NCBI RefSeq assembly: GCF_040096615.1
Contig: NZ_JBBMEJ010000005.1
Span: 62,001-126,000, forward strand
Direction of reading: 5' to 3'
DNA from: Blautia_A aquisgranensis
GTDB lineage: Bacteria; Bacillota; Clostridia; Lachnospirales; Lachnospiraceae
DNA: 64,000 nt
Positions 53,047 to 62,160 of the stretch are shown in pieces. Position numbers and translations under genes: made by a program. Below the pieces are notes generated by a model. That model was given only the letters and a program-made list of their open reading frames with translations, searched no databases and had not been told where the DNA came from. Numbering within the stretch: the stretch's first letter is position 1; every line of letters begins with the position of its first letter.

Positions 53047-53938
53047 ATGATGTTAAAGAAAAAAGGACTGGCAGTGCGTCGGATTCTTGCACTGATCCTT
53101 GTGCTGTTTCTGGTTGGTACGACAACACCGGCCGGACAGGAGAGGGTTGTTTACGGAGCAGCAGCGACACCGGTATCCAGACATGGAAGACTGTCTGTAA
53201 AAGGTGCAGATCTGGTGGATGCAAGCAGGAACAAATTTCAGCTGCGGGATATGCCACGGAGCTAGGAATGTACGTGATCATTGACTGACATATCTTAAAT
53301 GACGGAAATCCGAAAAGCCATTTAAGCCAGGCGAAATCTTTTTTTGCCACAATGTCAAAAAAATACAGCAAGCAGAAGAATGTTATCTATGAGATCTGCA
53401 ATGAACCGAACGGCTGTAGCTGGAGTACCATCCGTTCTTATGCAGTATCGGTTATAAAAACCATTCGAAAATATGACAAGAACGCGGTGATCATCGTGGG
53501 AACTCCGACCTGGTCTCAGCTGGGATCAGACGGAACCAGCAATGAGGTGGCAAAAAATCCTATCAAAGGATATAAGAACATTATGTACTCCCTGCATTTT
53601 TATGCCAATGAATGGAGTCACAACCAATATCTGCCAGATAAGCTGGTTTATGCCAGAAAAAGAATCTTCCGGTGATGGTCACAGAGTTTGGTATGTCGGC
53701 AGCCAGCGGAGGAGGTGGAATCAGCACTTCATCTACAGGAAAATGGCTGACCAGACTGAATAAATATAACATCAGCTATTTTTGCTGGAGTCTGAGCAAC
53801 AAGAATGAATCATGCTCGTTTTTGTTTTCCGGAACAAGAAAGACAAGCCAGTGGAAAACCAGTGATCTGTCAAAAGCCGGACAATATATCCGTTCCAAAT
53901 ACCGTGCAAGGAAAAAAGCCCTTGGAAGTAAAGCGTGA
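53047..53938 (+). pseudogene. decayed secreted GH5 endoglucanase
   Basis: A signal peptide (ALILVLFLVGTTTPA) and the first GH5 strand LSVKGADLVDAS are followed by a loss of about 80 codons near 53253: QLRDM is joined, out of frame, to ATELGMYVIID. The Trp expected next is a stop (TGA 53286-53288). The remaining frame contains the catalytic acid/base motif YEICNEPNG and SLHFYANEW, then shifts at a five-A run (53657-53661) before the nucleophile motif VTEFGMSAA and the end at 53938. Four lesions; an intact gene would be about 360 codons. It once cut beta-1,4-glucans outside the cell. Confidence 0.86.
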
Positions 53939-54090
53939 AAAGTGATGATTTACGAAGAAAAGGATTCATGATATTATAGATAAGATATGTTTACTAAATA
54001 TTTATGACTGATCCTGGAGATATGGCAGGAGGTCAAAGCTTTATGTGATGAGAACAGGATGAATTTCAATAATAAATCAAGGGGGAAATT

Positions 54091-55143
54091 ATGAACCAGG
54101 AAACACAGACACCACACAAGCGGCGTGTACGTTATAAGGGGAAATATCCGAAGAAATTTGAGGAGAAATATAAAGAGCTTCAGCCTGAAAAATATAAAGA
54201 TACGATCGAGCATGTGATCAGCAAGGGCAACACACCAGCTGGAATGCATATTTCCATTATGGTAAAAGAGATCATTGATTTTCTGGATATCAAGCCTGGC
54301 GAGACAGGATTTGATGCGACGCTGGGATATGGAGGGCATACGAAGGCCATGCTGGAATGTCTGAAAGGACAGGGGCACATGTATGCAACAGATGTGGATC
54401 CGGAAGAGTCTGCCAAGACGAAAAAACGTCTGGCCGAGCAGGGTTTTGGAGAAGATATGCTGACTGTAAAACTTCAGAATTTCTGCACCATTGACGAGAT
54501 CGCAAAAGAAGCAGGTGGATTTGATTTTATCCTGGCTGACCTTGGGGTGTCATCCATGCAGATCGACAATCCGAAGAGAGGTTTTTCCTTTAAAGTGGAC
54601 GGACCGCTGGATCTGAGACTGAACCAGGAAGCCGGGATCAGTGCAGCTAAACGTCTGGATACGATTTCCAGGGAAGAGCTTGCCGGAATGCTGGACGAGA
54701 ATTCGGACGAGCCGTACTGTGAGGAGATCGCAAAAGCCATCACAGACGAGATCCGCAGAGGAAATCATATAGATACCACCACGAAGCTTCGGGAAGTTAT
54801 AGAGAAAACCCTTTCATTTCTGCCTGAGAAGGAGAGGAAAGACACAGTGAAAAAAACCTGCCAGAGAGTATTCCAGGCACTGCGTATTGATGTAAACCGG
54901 GAATTCGAGGTTCTCTATGACTTCATGGAAAAGCTGCCCAGAGCACTGAAGCCAGGCGGACGTGTGGCAATCCTTACTTTCCATTCCGGAGAGGACAAGC
55001 TGGTAAAAAAAGCACTGAAGCAGGGCTACAAGGAAGGAATCTATTCAGACTACGCAAAAGATGTGATCCGTCCTTCCGTTCAGGAATGTGCCCAGAACGG
55101 CAGAGCCAGATCCACAAAGATGCGGTGGGCTGTGAAAGCATGA
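54091..55143 (+). CDS. rsmH: 16S rRNA (cytosine1402-N4)-methyltransferase, long form
   Basis: 350 residues. SAM-dependent fold with FDATLGYGGHTKAML, DFILADLGVSSMQID, RGFSFKVDGPLDLR and the C-terminal RVAILTFHSGEDKLVKKALKQG. The first 50 residues form a basic extension absent from ordinary RsmH. It is not next to mraZ, ftsL or pbp genes, so it may be a second, paralogous copy; a genome-wide look would decide. It has AAGGGGG before ATG. Confidence 0.85.
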   Translation: MNQETQTPHKRRVRYKGKYPKKFEEKYKELQPEKYKDTIEHVISKGNTPAGMHISIMVKEIIDFLDIKPGETGFDATLGYGGHTKAMLECLKGQGHMYATDVDPEESAKTKKRLAEQGFGEDMLTVKLQNFCTIDEIAKEAGGFDFILADLGVSSMQIDNPKRGFSFKVDGPLDLRLNQEAGISAAKRLDTISREELAGMLDENSDEPYCEEIAKAITDEIRRGNHIDTTTKLREVIEKTLSFLPEKERKDTVKKTCQRVFQALRIDVNREFEVLYDFMEKLPRALKPGGRVAILTFHSGEDKLVKKALKQGYKEGIYSDYAKDVIRPSVQECAQNGRARSTKMRWAVKA

Positions 55144-55174
55144 AAACAGATAATATAATAGCTGTGAAGGATTC

Positions 55175-55205
55175 ATAAGCCATGGCAGGAGCTGCCATGG
55201 CTTAT
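55175..55205 (+). terminator. rsmH terminator
   Basis: ATAAGCCATGGCAG, loop GAG, CTGCCATGGCTTAT: a perfect 14-pair stem followed by ATTTT. Confidence 0.8.
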
Positions 55206-55338
55206 ATTTTGGAGAATTTACAAATTTATATATTATATTTTGAAATAATTCCATACAAATAAAAAAATCACTGTGATATCATGATAAATAATTACAGCGT
55301 TTTAGTGAAAAGCTATGAAAACGAAAGGAATAGAAAAC

Positions 55339-56370
55339 ATGAATATCACACTTGAAACAGCAGCAGATAAGCTGGTAAAAGAGATCTTTGGTGTAAAGGC
55401 CGGAGAGACAGTGATCCTTACAGCAGATGATGATTCAGACATGTCCGTTGTACAGGCAGTTAAGGACAGTGCAAAAAGAGCAGGTGCTCATGCCATGGTG
55501 ATTTCCGTTCCAACACCAGGCGGAGTAGGAAAGGCGGCAGACCCGGATCTTCCGGTAGATGCGTTAAGTGCGGCGCTTCTCTGTGCAGATGTATGGATCG
55601 AGTTCAATCATCAGTGGCTTCTGTATTCTACGCCATTTGAACGTGCTGAGGCAGAAAACAAAAAAATGCGTTATATGTGCTTAGTAGATTTCAATCCGGA
55701 GCTGATGATCCGTACGATTGGAAATGTAGAAACAGAGCAGCTGAAAAGATTTATGCTGGAGATCACTGCAAGAACAAAAAATGCAAAAAACATGCGGGTT
55801 ACAACACCGGCAGGCTGTGATGTTTCTTTTGAGATCGATCCGGGACACTATACAGCATGTGACTGCGGCAATGCAACTGTTCCGGGAATCCATATGCTCA
55901 CCGGGCAGATCAATGTTGTACCTCGTTTTGGAAGTATCAATGGAGTGATCGTTTTTGACGGTTCTGTGACACCGCCGTTTGGAACAACTCCTGATGCACC
56001 GATCCGTCTTACGATTGAAAACAGTAAAATTGTAAAAATTGAAGGAGGCAGCGATGCAGCTGTTTTTGAAAAACATTTGAAAAGCTTTGAGGATGAAGGC
56101 ATGTTCAAGCTTGCACATATTGCATATGGATTTAATCCGGGAGCGATCCTTACCGGAAATATCGTGGAAGATGAACGTGTGTGGGGATCCACAGAATGGG
56201 GAATCGGCTATGTCAGTCCGTTTGACGCACCGCCACATGGACAGGACGCAAAATCTCACTGTGATGGTATCTGTCTGAATTCTTCCGTATGGCTGGATGG
56301 TGTTCAGATCATGGACGAAGGAAAAATGGTGGATCCGTATCTGAAAGAACTGGCTGCATTCAGAGAATAG
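55339..56370 (+). CDS. M29/NicX-like metalloenzyme
   Basis: 343 residues, related to M29 aminopeptidases and to NicX 2,5-dihydroxypyridine dioxygenase. The N-terminal alpha/beta part (VKAGETVILTADDDSDMSVV, in parts) and TPAGCDVSF are shared with both. H260 in LAHIAYGFNP and H307/D309 in SHCDGI match, by motif, the His / His-x-Asp iron ligands I recall for NicX, so a metal site is likely. NicX needs oxygen, which is odd here, so hydrolysis is more plausible. It heads a cluster with a PucR regulator, a nucleobase permease and an M20 hydrolase. ATG 55339 has an AAAGGAA site; ATG 55315 is possible. Confidence 0.7.
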   Translation: MNITLETAADKLVKEIFGVKAGETVILTADDDSDMSVVQAVKDSAKRAGAHAMVISVPTPGGVGKAADPDLPVDALSAALLCADVWIEFNHQWLLYSTPFERAEAENKKMRYMCLVDFNPELMIRTIGNVETEQLKRFMLEITARTKNAKNMRVTTPAGCDVSFEIDPGHYTACDCGNATVPGIHMLTGQINVVPRFGSINGVIVFDGSVTPPFGTTPDAPIRLTIENSKIVKIEGGSDAAVFEKHLKSFEDEGMFKLAHIAYGFNPGAILTGNIVEDERVWGSTEWGIGYVSPFDAPPHGQDAKSHCDGICLNSSVWLDGVQIMDEGKMVDPYLKELAAFRE

Positions 56371-56375
56371 ATCAT

Positions 56376-57524
56376 ATGAATATATCTTTATTGCAGATTT
56401 TAAATGCACCTTTATTTGAAAATGTAAAAATTCTGGCAGGACAGGATGGACTTACCCGGATCGTAAAAAGAGCATCTGTTTTTGATGCACCCTTTCAGGA
56501 GGATGTCCTGGAAAAGGATATTCTTGCACCTGGAGATTTTTTTATCACATCACTTTTGCAGTTTGAACCCGACAGTGAAGAACTGATGCAGGTGTTGGAA
56601 CTGCTGGTAAGAGGAAACTGCAGCGGACTGTGTGTGATGATGGAAGAGCGGGCAGAACTTTTTTCAGAAGAAATGTTGCTTTTCTGTGAGGAAAAACAGT
56701 TCCCCGTGATCTGTATGCAGAAAGACATTTCCTATGCAGAAGTTCTTGGAGTCATTAATCAGTGTATTCTGGAGGAGCAGACCAATGTGCTCAATCAGCT
56801 GAAGCTGGATAAGATCTTGGCAGCCAAAACTCTGCCGCAGGAGCGGATGAAAATTCTTCTCAGCATCAATCCAGGCGTGCGGGAATATGTACAGGCCATT
56901 TATGTACGGGATGAAAAGCGCAAGAATACACGTCGGAGGGCAACGGGAGATGTATGCTCTGCTTTTGATATTTTTATTCCCTCGGATAATTATGACATTT
57001 GCATTCTGAGCGCAGATTCCATAAAGGAGCTGGAGCAGCATAGGAGTGTTGTATGTGAACAGCTTCTCAGAAGCTGCAATGGCCGCAGGCTGGGAATAGG
57101 AAGGCCCTATGCCAGATACCGGGTGGAACGTACGCTGCTGGAAGCTGGAGATGCGCTGGATATGGCACAGGCTTCAGACAGAAGTCTTCAGGTGTATGAT
57201 CCGTTATCTCCGCAGCAGCTGCTTCTTCCAATAAGAGGAAGTCGTGAGATGCAGGAATTCTATGATGAATTCTGCCGTGAGATCGCAGTGAAAACAACAG
57301 AAGAAGGAATGAAGGATATGCTTCTTACCACAAGGGCATATGTGCAGTGCAATGGAGATTTTAAGGAAACCGCCAGAAAACTGAAACAGCATGAAAATAC
57401 GATCCGCTATCGCATTAACCGATTGAGAAATTATCTCGATGTAGAGGAGCAGCCATTGCTTTTTCATGAGATCATTTCTCTGGCTGTGCGGATCGAATCT
57501 ATGCTGGAGATCAAAAAAGAATAA
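56376..57524 (+). CDS. PucR-family transcriptional regulator
   Basis: 382 residues. An N-terminal PucR domain (LQILNAPLFENVKILAGQDG; VFDAPFQEDVLEKDILAPGDFFITS, in parts) precedes a C-terminal helix-turn-helix of the CdaR/PucR type (CNGDFKETARKLKQHENTIRYRINRLR, in parts). PucR regulators control purine and related catabolic genes by sensing the substrate. It starts 5 bases after the enzyme's stop and lies upstream of a nucleobase permease, so it should control this cluster. Confidence 0.85.
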   Translation: MNISLLQILNAPLFENVKILAGQDGLTRIVKRASVFDAPFQEDVLEKDILAPGDFFITSLLQFEPDSEELMQVLELLVRGNCSGLCVMMEERAELFSEEMLLFCEEKQFPVICMQKDISYAEVLGVINQCILEEQTNVLNQLKLDKILAAKTLPQERMKILLSINPGVREYVQAIYVRDEKRKNTRRRATGDVCSAFDIFIPSDNYDICILSADSIKELEQHRSVVCEQLLRSCNGRRLGIGRPYARYRVERTLLEAGDALDMAQASDRSLQVYDPLSPQQLLLPIRGSREMQEFYDEFCREIAVKTTEEGMKDMLLTTRAYVQCNGDFKETARKLKQHENTIRYRINRLRNYLDVEEQPLLFHEIISLAVRIESMLEIKKE

Positions 57525-57530
57525 AGAGGT

Positions 57531-58802
57531 ATGAGAGTGGAACAGAAAAAGAAAACAGGAAATGTGGAATCTGTCACGCTGGAACAGGTTCCTATGGGGG
57601 AAAGAAAAAGCTGGGCTGATGTTGCCATGATCCAGGCCGGTATTATGATCTGTGTGCCGAGTCTGATGCTGGGAGGAATCCTGGCAGAGGCTATGCCCAT
57701 GTCACAGGCGATCTGGTCCGGTGTGATCGGATATGCGGTGATCGTAGCATTGATGATATTCTGCGGGATTATGGGAAGCGACCTGGGTGTACCGACCTGC
57801 GTGGTCGCCTCAGGAGTTTTTGGAAAACAGGGATCCTCCAAACTGATCTCTGCGTTGTTTATGATTTCCATGATCGGATGGTTTGCAGTTCAGAATGGTG
57901 TCTGTGGTTCTGCATTCTCCAATCTGATCGAGGCAGGAACAGGCGTGAAGATTCCGATTCCGTTATCCACGGTCGTATGGGGTGTGATCATGCTGGTCAC
58001 TGCGGTATATGGAATCAATGCTCTGGATAAATTAAACAAAATAGCGATTCCGGCACTTGTGATCGTTACTGTGATCGGCTGTGTGGTTGCGATCCAGCGT
58101 TTCGGTACAGGAAATTTAAGCATGGTTATCGACAAGCCTTCCATGAGTTTTGCAGATGGTGTTGTGCTTACCATCAGCTTTATGGCTACCGGTGCATTGA
58201 ATGCTCCGGATTTTACAAGATATCAGCGAACAAGAAAAGACACAGTACTTTCTTCTGCAATCGGAGTGATGCCTGCGGGAATGGCAATGCTGATCCTTGG
58301 AGCAGTGATGACAAGAATCGCACAGCAGTATGATATTTCTTTGGTATTTTCAGACATCGGACTTCCATTCCTTGGAATGATCGTGCTTATCCTTGCAACA
58401 TGGACGACCAATACGACCAATGCCTACAGTGCAGGTCTGAATGCGGTTATGGTATTTAATCTGAAAGAAAGCGGACGTTCTCTGGCAACGGTTGTGCTGG
58501 GAGCAGTGGGAACAGTGCTGGCAGCTGTTGGAGTAGCTGGAAATTTTGAAGGTTTTCTGACGCTTCTTGGAAATGCATTTATGCCGATCATTGCACTGTT
58601 TATTGTAGAATACTGGATCCTTGGTAAAGGAAGGGCAGAAAACTTTACACTTCGCGAGGGATGGTCTGCTGCAGGAATCGTGACCTGGGCACTTGGGTTT
58701 GCAGCGACTTTTCTGACAGTTGGAATCTCCTTTATCAACGGAATGTTAGTTTCCGGAATTTTATATCTTATCTGGAGACTGGTAAAAAAGGGTGAGAATT
58801 AA
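57531..58802 (+). CDS. NCS1-family cytosine/nucleobase permease
   Basis: 423 residues with about 12 membrane helices. Motifs of the CodB group: PMGERKSWADVAMIQAGI, GVFGKQGS, MISMIGWFAVQN, TGALNAPDFTRYQRTRKD and NAYSAGLNAV. It imports a neutral nucleobase or related heterocycle with cations. The ATG at 57531 is very near its AGAGG site; a GTG at 57537 is better spaced and may be the real start. The substrate is not predictable from sequence. Confidence 0.85.
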   Translation: MRVEQKKKTGNVESVTLEQVPMGERKSWADVAMIQAGIMICVPSLMLGGILAEAMPMSQAIWSGVIGYAVIVALMIFCGIMGSDLGVPTCVVASGVFGKQGSSKLISALFMISMIGWFAVQNGVCGSAFSNLIEAGTGVKIPIPLSTVVWGVIMLVTAVYGINALDKLNKIAIPALVIVTVIGCVVAIQRFGTGNLSMVIDKPSMSFADGVVLTISFMATGALNAPDFTRYQRTRKDTVLSSAIGVMPAGMAMLILGAVMTRIAQQYDISLVFSDIGLPFLGMIVLILATWTTNTTNAYSAGLNAVMVFNLKESGRSLATVVLGAVGTVLAAVGVAGNFEGFLTLLGNAFMPIIALFIVEYWILGKGRAENFTLREGWSAAGIVTWALGFAATFLTVGISFINGMLVSGILYLIWRLVKKGEN

Positions 58803-60194
58803 ATGATCAGAGAATACATAGAAAAAAACACACCGGACATGGTAAACCGACTTGGTGAGCTGGTAGCGATACCAGGTGTGTTTGAAGATGCTCCGTCAAA
58901 GGGAGCTCCTTTTGGAAAAAATATCCGGAAGGCATTGGAATATGTCCTGAAAATGGGACAGGAGATGGGCTTTCAGGTGAAAAATTATGATGGTTATGCA
59001 GGAGAGCTTACCATAGGAAAGGGAAAACGTATAATAGGTGTTCTCTGTCATACAGATGTGGTCAGTGCGGGTGAGGGATGGAATACATCGCCGTTTGATC
59101 CCGTGGAAAAGGATGGGAAGCTTTATGGAAGAGGAACCTCGGATGATAAGGGTCCGCTGATCGCATCCCTGTATGCTATGAAGTATCTGGCTGACAATCA
59201 GCTGATTCCGGAGGATACCTGTCTGCGAATGATCGTAGGAACTGATGAGGAAGAAAGCTGGCAGTGTATCCGCTATTATCTGGATCACGTAGAAAATCTT
59301 CCGCAGGTTTCTATTGTGCCGGATGCCAACTTTCCGCTTCTGTATTGCGAAAAAGGTCTTCTTGATTTTGATCTGTCTTCGATTGCGTATGTGGATGAGA
59401 AGGCTGAGATACAGCTGGTGGATCTGAGGGGAGGACGCAGCCGGAACATTGTTCCGGATGAGGCAAGCTGCCTTCTGAAATGTCAGGATCCGCAAATCAC
59501 AATGAAAGAGCTTATATTGCCGGAGCAGGTAACCGCTGAGATTGCAGATGGTTTTGTGAAACTGACAGCAAAGGGGATCAGTACACACTGTATGAGTCCG
59601 GAAAAAGGCTTTAATGCAGTTTCGTGCCTTCTGGAAACACTGAAACAGCTTGGAAAGAAATTTTCTCATAATACTTACATAGAAAATTTTCATCAGGCTA
59701 TTGGAATGGAATATAGCGGAAAACGACTTGGCTGTGCGATGGAAGATTCAGCCGGTGTCCTGACCTTCAATGTTGGTACGGTTAGCATGGATGAAAATCG
59801 AAAAATTCTTCTTCAGTGCAATATCCGTTATCCTGCATCTGTAGAATACAATGACATAAAAGAACTTCTGGAAAAACAGCTGAAAAAATATGATTTTGCA
59901 TATAATGAAGTAGATTATCTGGCACCAGTGTACCATAAAAAGGACTCTGCGCTTATAAAGTGTCTGATGGAAGCATATCAGAAGGTAACCGGGGATATGG
60001 AGACAGAACCGATGGCGATCGGTGGAGCTACCTATGCCAGGGCACTTCCTAATGCAGTTGCTTTTGGGCCGCTGTTTCCGTATGAGGAAGAGCTGGCTCA
60101 TGAGGCAAATGAGTTCATAAGTATTGACAGTCTGAAAAAGATGACAGAAATTTTTGCCGAAGGCTTATATAAGCTTATGACTGAATACAGATAA
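58803..60194 (+). CDS. M20-family metallohydrolase (PepV/Sapep-like)
   Basis: 463 residues. Two-zinc motifs: LCHTDVVSAG, YGRGTSDDKGPL, GTDEEESW, PDANFP and the last ligand in LAHEANEF, with GGRSRNIVPDEA of the PepV type between. The family splits dipeptides or N-carbamoyl and N-acyl amides. The ATG overlaps nothing but lies right after the permease stop, in the same operon. In this context it could process the product of ring opening, which is inference; a plain dipeptidase remains possible. Confidence 0.85.
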   Translation: MIREYIEKNTPDMVNRLGELVAIPGVFEDAPSKGAPFGKNIRKALEYVLKMGQEMGFQVKNYDGYAGELTIGKGKRIIGVLCHTDVVSAGEGWNTSPFDPVEKDGKLYGRGTSDDKGPLIASLYAMKYLADNQLIPEDTCLRMIVGTDEEESWQCIRYYLDHVENLPQVSIVPDANFPLLYCEKGLLDFDLSSIAYVDEKAEIQLVDLRGGRSRNIVPDEASCLLKCQDPQITMKELILPEQVTAEIADGFVKLTAKGISTHCMSPEKGFNAVSCLLETLKQLGKKFSHNTYIENFHQAIGMEYSGKRLGCAMEDSAGVLTFNVGTVSMDENRKILLQCNIRYPASVEYNDIKELLEKQLKKYDFAYNEVDYLAPVYHKKDSALIKCLMEAYQKVTGDMETEPMAIGGATYARALPNAVAFGPLFPYEEELAHEANEFISIDSLKKMTEIFAEGLYKLMTEYR

Positions 60195-60211
60195 ATAAAA
60201 AACAGAAGCAT

Positions 60212-60252
60212 AAAAAATATCTTGGAATGCGTTGACATCCAGGATATTTTTT
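60212..60252 (+). terminator. terminator of the NicX-like/M20 cluster
   Basis: AAATATCTTGGA pairs with TCCAGGATATTT, with one mismatch, and ends in TTTTTT. Confidence 0.8.
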
Positions 60253-60297
60253 GCTATGTTATATAAGTTTATAAACAGGGGAGAGGAGTGACAGAAA

Positions 60298-61662
60298 ATG
60301 GGAAAAGACACAACTAATGACATGACAGTAGGAAATCCGGTGAAGCTGATCATCCGGTTTATGATTCCCATGTGTCTTGGAAATATTTTTCAGCAGTTTT
60401 ATAACATTGCAGATTCCATTATTGCAGGACAGTTTCTGGGTGTGGATGCACTGGCTGCGATCGGAAGTACCGGTTCGCTGATGTTTTTTGTTACCGGATG
60501 GCTGAACGGGCTGAGCAGTGGTTTTGCGATTCTGGTATCCCAGTGGTTCGGAGCAAAGCAGTATGATAAGATGCGCCATTATGTGGCGATGTCTGTTTAT
60601 CTGGCAGCTGCTTTTGCCATTGTGATGACAATCGGGCTGGAGGCCTTAAATGAGCCGATCCTGCGGCTGATGAATTCTCCGGAAGAGCTGATGGGCTCTG
60701 TGAAGGGATATATGGGGATCATCTATGCCGGCCTTATCGTGACGGCAGCGTATAATTCTCTGGCAGCGTTCTTACGTGCCCTTGGAGATTCCAAGTCACC
60801 GCTGTATTTTCTGATCATCTCAGCAGTGATCAACGTGATCCTGGATATTGCGTTTATTGTAAAAGGAGGAATGGGTGTTGAGGGCTGCGCCTATGCTACC
60901 GTGATCGCGCAGGCAATCTCAGCCGTGTGCTGCCTGCTCTTTATCATAAAAAAATTCCCGATCCTTCATCTGAAAAAAGAAGATTTCAAAGTTTCATTTA
61001 CCAGCTTCCGCTATCTTCTGGCACTTGGTATTCCCATGGGACTGCAGTTTTCCATTACAGCCATCGGAACCATTATCGTCCAGGGAGCGGTAAATATTTA
61101 CGGTTCTGTTTACATGGCAGGATTTTCTGCAGCAGGAAAGATCCAGAATATCATTGCGACTGTATTTGTGGCTTTTGGCGCGACAACAGCAACCTATGTG
61201 GGACAGAACCGCGGCGCCGGAAAAATAGATCGTGTAAAAGAAGGTATGAAATATACCCAGATCATGATTCTGATCTGGAGTGTGATTACGATGGTCATTA
61301 TGTTCTTCTTCGGAAAATATATGACCTGGTTGTTTATTGACAAATCTCAGACAGATGTAATCAATGTGTCCGTTACATATTTCCACACAGTGTTCTGGGC
61401 TTATCCGTTCCTTGGAAGTATTTTCCTCTACAGGAACGGCCTTCAGGGACTGGGATATGGACTGGTACCGATGGTGGGAGGAATTTTTGAGCTGGTGGCA
61501 AGAAGTGCCATTGTCATGTTCGTAGCCGGAAAAACAAGCTTTGCAGGCGTGTGTCTGGCTGATCCGGCTGCGTGGATCGCGGCACTGATTCCGCTGATCC
61601 CGTATTATATTTACGTGATGCGGAAGTGGAATAAGAAGAATTCCGGAACGGTCGTCTCATAA
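60298..61662 (+). CDS. MATE-family multidrug/cation exporter
   Basis: 454 residues with 12 membrane helices in two similar halves (MIPMCLGNIFQQFYNIADSII; GIPMGLQFSITAIGTIIVQG, in parts). QNRGAGKIDRVKEGM and LRALGDSKSPLYFLI are MATE motifs. It exports drugs or metabolites using a Na+ or H+ gradient. It has a GGGGAGAGGAG site and follows a terminator, so it is its own unit. Confidence 0.9.
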   Translation: MGKDTTNDMTVGNPVKLIIRFMIPMCLGNIFQQFYNIADSIIAGQFLGVDALAAIGSTGSLMFFVTGWLNGLSSGFAILVSQWFGAKQYDKMRHYVAMSVYLAAAFAIVMTIGLEALNEPILRLMNSPEELMGSVKGYMGIIYAGLIVTAAYNSLAAFLRALGDSKSPLYFLIISAVINVILDIAFIVKGGMGVEGCAYATVIAQAISAVCCLLFIIKKFPILHLKKEDFKVSFTSFRYLLALGIPMGLQFSITAIGTIIVQGAVNIYGSVYMAGFSAAGKIQNIIATVFVAFGATTATYVGQNRGAGKIDRVKEGMKYTQIMILIWSVITMVIMFFFGKYMTWLFIDKSQTDVINVSVTYFHTVFWAYPFLGSIFLYRNGLQGLGYGLVPMVGGIFELVARSAIVMFVAGKTSFAGVCLADPAAWIAALIPLIPYYIYVMRKWNKKNSGTVVS

Positions 61663-61686
61663 TAATGTTCCGGTTTAATTTGGGGC

Positions 61687-61714
61687 TTGCAATTATGGAA
61701 GATGCAGTTATAAT
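61687..61714 (+). promoter_or_regulatory. promoter of the DUF1858 gene
   Basis: TTGCAA at 61687-61692, a 16-base spacer, then TATAAT at 61709-61714. Confidence 0.6.
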
Positions 61715-61728
61715 TATACTATAACTGC
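61704..61728. promoter_or_regulatory. operator-like inverted repeat on the promoter
   Basis: GCAGTTATA, seven bases, TATAACTGC: perfect nine-base arms covering the -10 box. It is placed to block RNA polymerase. Confidence 0.55.
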
Positions 61729-61791
61729 GAAAGATACCGGGGCTCCGGAATTCCGGTTAGAAATGAAGATCCAGAAGGGAGAATATAGATC

Positions 61792-62001
61792 ATGGAAATC
61801 ACAAAGGAAACAACAATGGGCGAGATGCTCGCATACGATGAGAAGATTGCATACATCCTTATGCAGGAAGGAATGCACTGCATCGGATGCCCGTCATCCA
61901 TCGGTGAGTCTCTTGAGGAGGCATGCATGGTACACGGACTTGACGTAAACGTAGTACTGGCAGACATCCATCATTATGAGGAGACCAAGGATCAGAAATA
62001 A
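61792..62001 (+). CDS. DUF1858 redox-disulfide protein
   Basis: 69 residues. The core MGEMLAYDEKIAYILMQEGMHCIGCPSSIGESLEEAC (in parts) holds the CIGC pair typical of DUF1858, a small redox module found alone or fused to ScdA and hybrid-cluster proteins. It likely handles nitrosative or redox stress, or carries a metal. Transcribed alone behind a promoter with a palindrome. AGAAGGGAG is the ribosome site. Confidence 0.85.
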   Translation: MEITKETTMGEMLAYDEKIAYILMQEGMHCIGCPSSIGESLEEACMVHGLDVNVVLADIHHYEETKDQK

Positions 62002-62050
62002 TAAGATCACAGTGATCAGATAATAAGAACGTACAGATTACGGACCGTAG

Positions 62051-62103
62051 AAGGGATAACGACTGTGCATGTTTTTTGGCATGCCTTTCGTTATCCCTTT
62101 TTT
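62051..62103 (+). terminator. terminator of the DUF1858 gene
   Basis: AAGGGATAACGA pairs with TCGTTATCCCTT, followed by TTTTTT; the loop carries a second small hairpin (GCATG/CATGC). Confidence 0.82.
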
Positions 62104-62160
62104 ATTTGAAGCAGAGTTGCATGGCGAATATTCGATTAACTTAAAGGTGGAGAGAAACGT

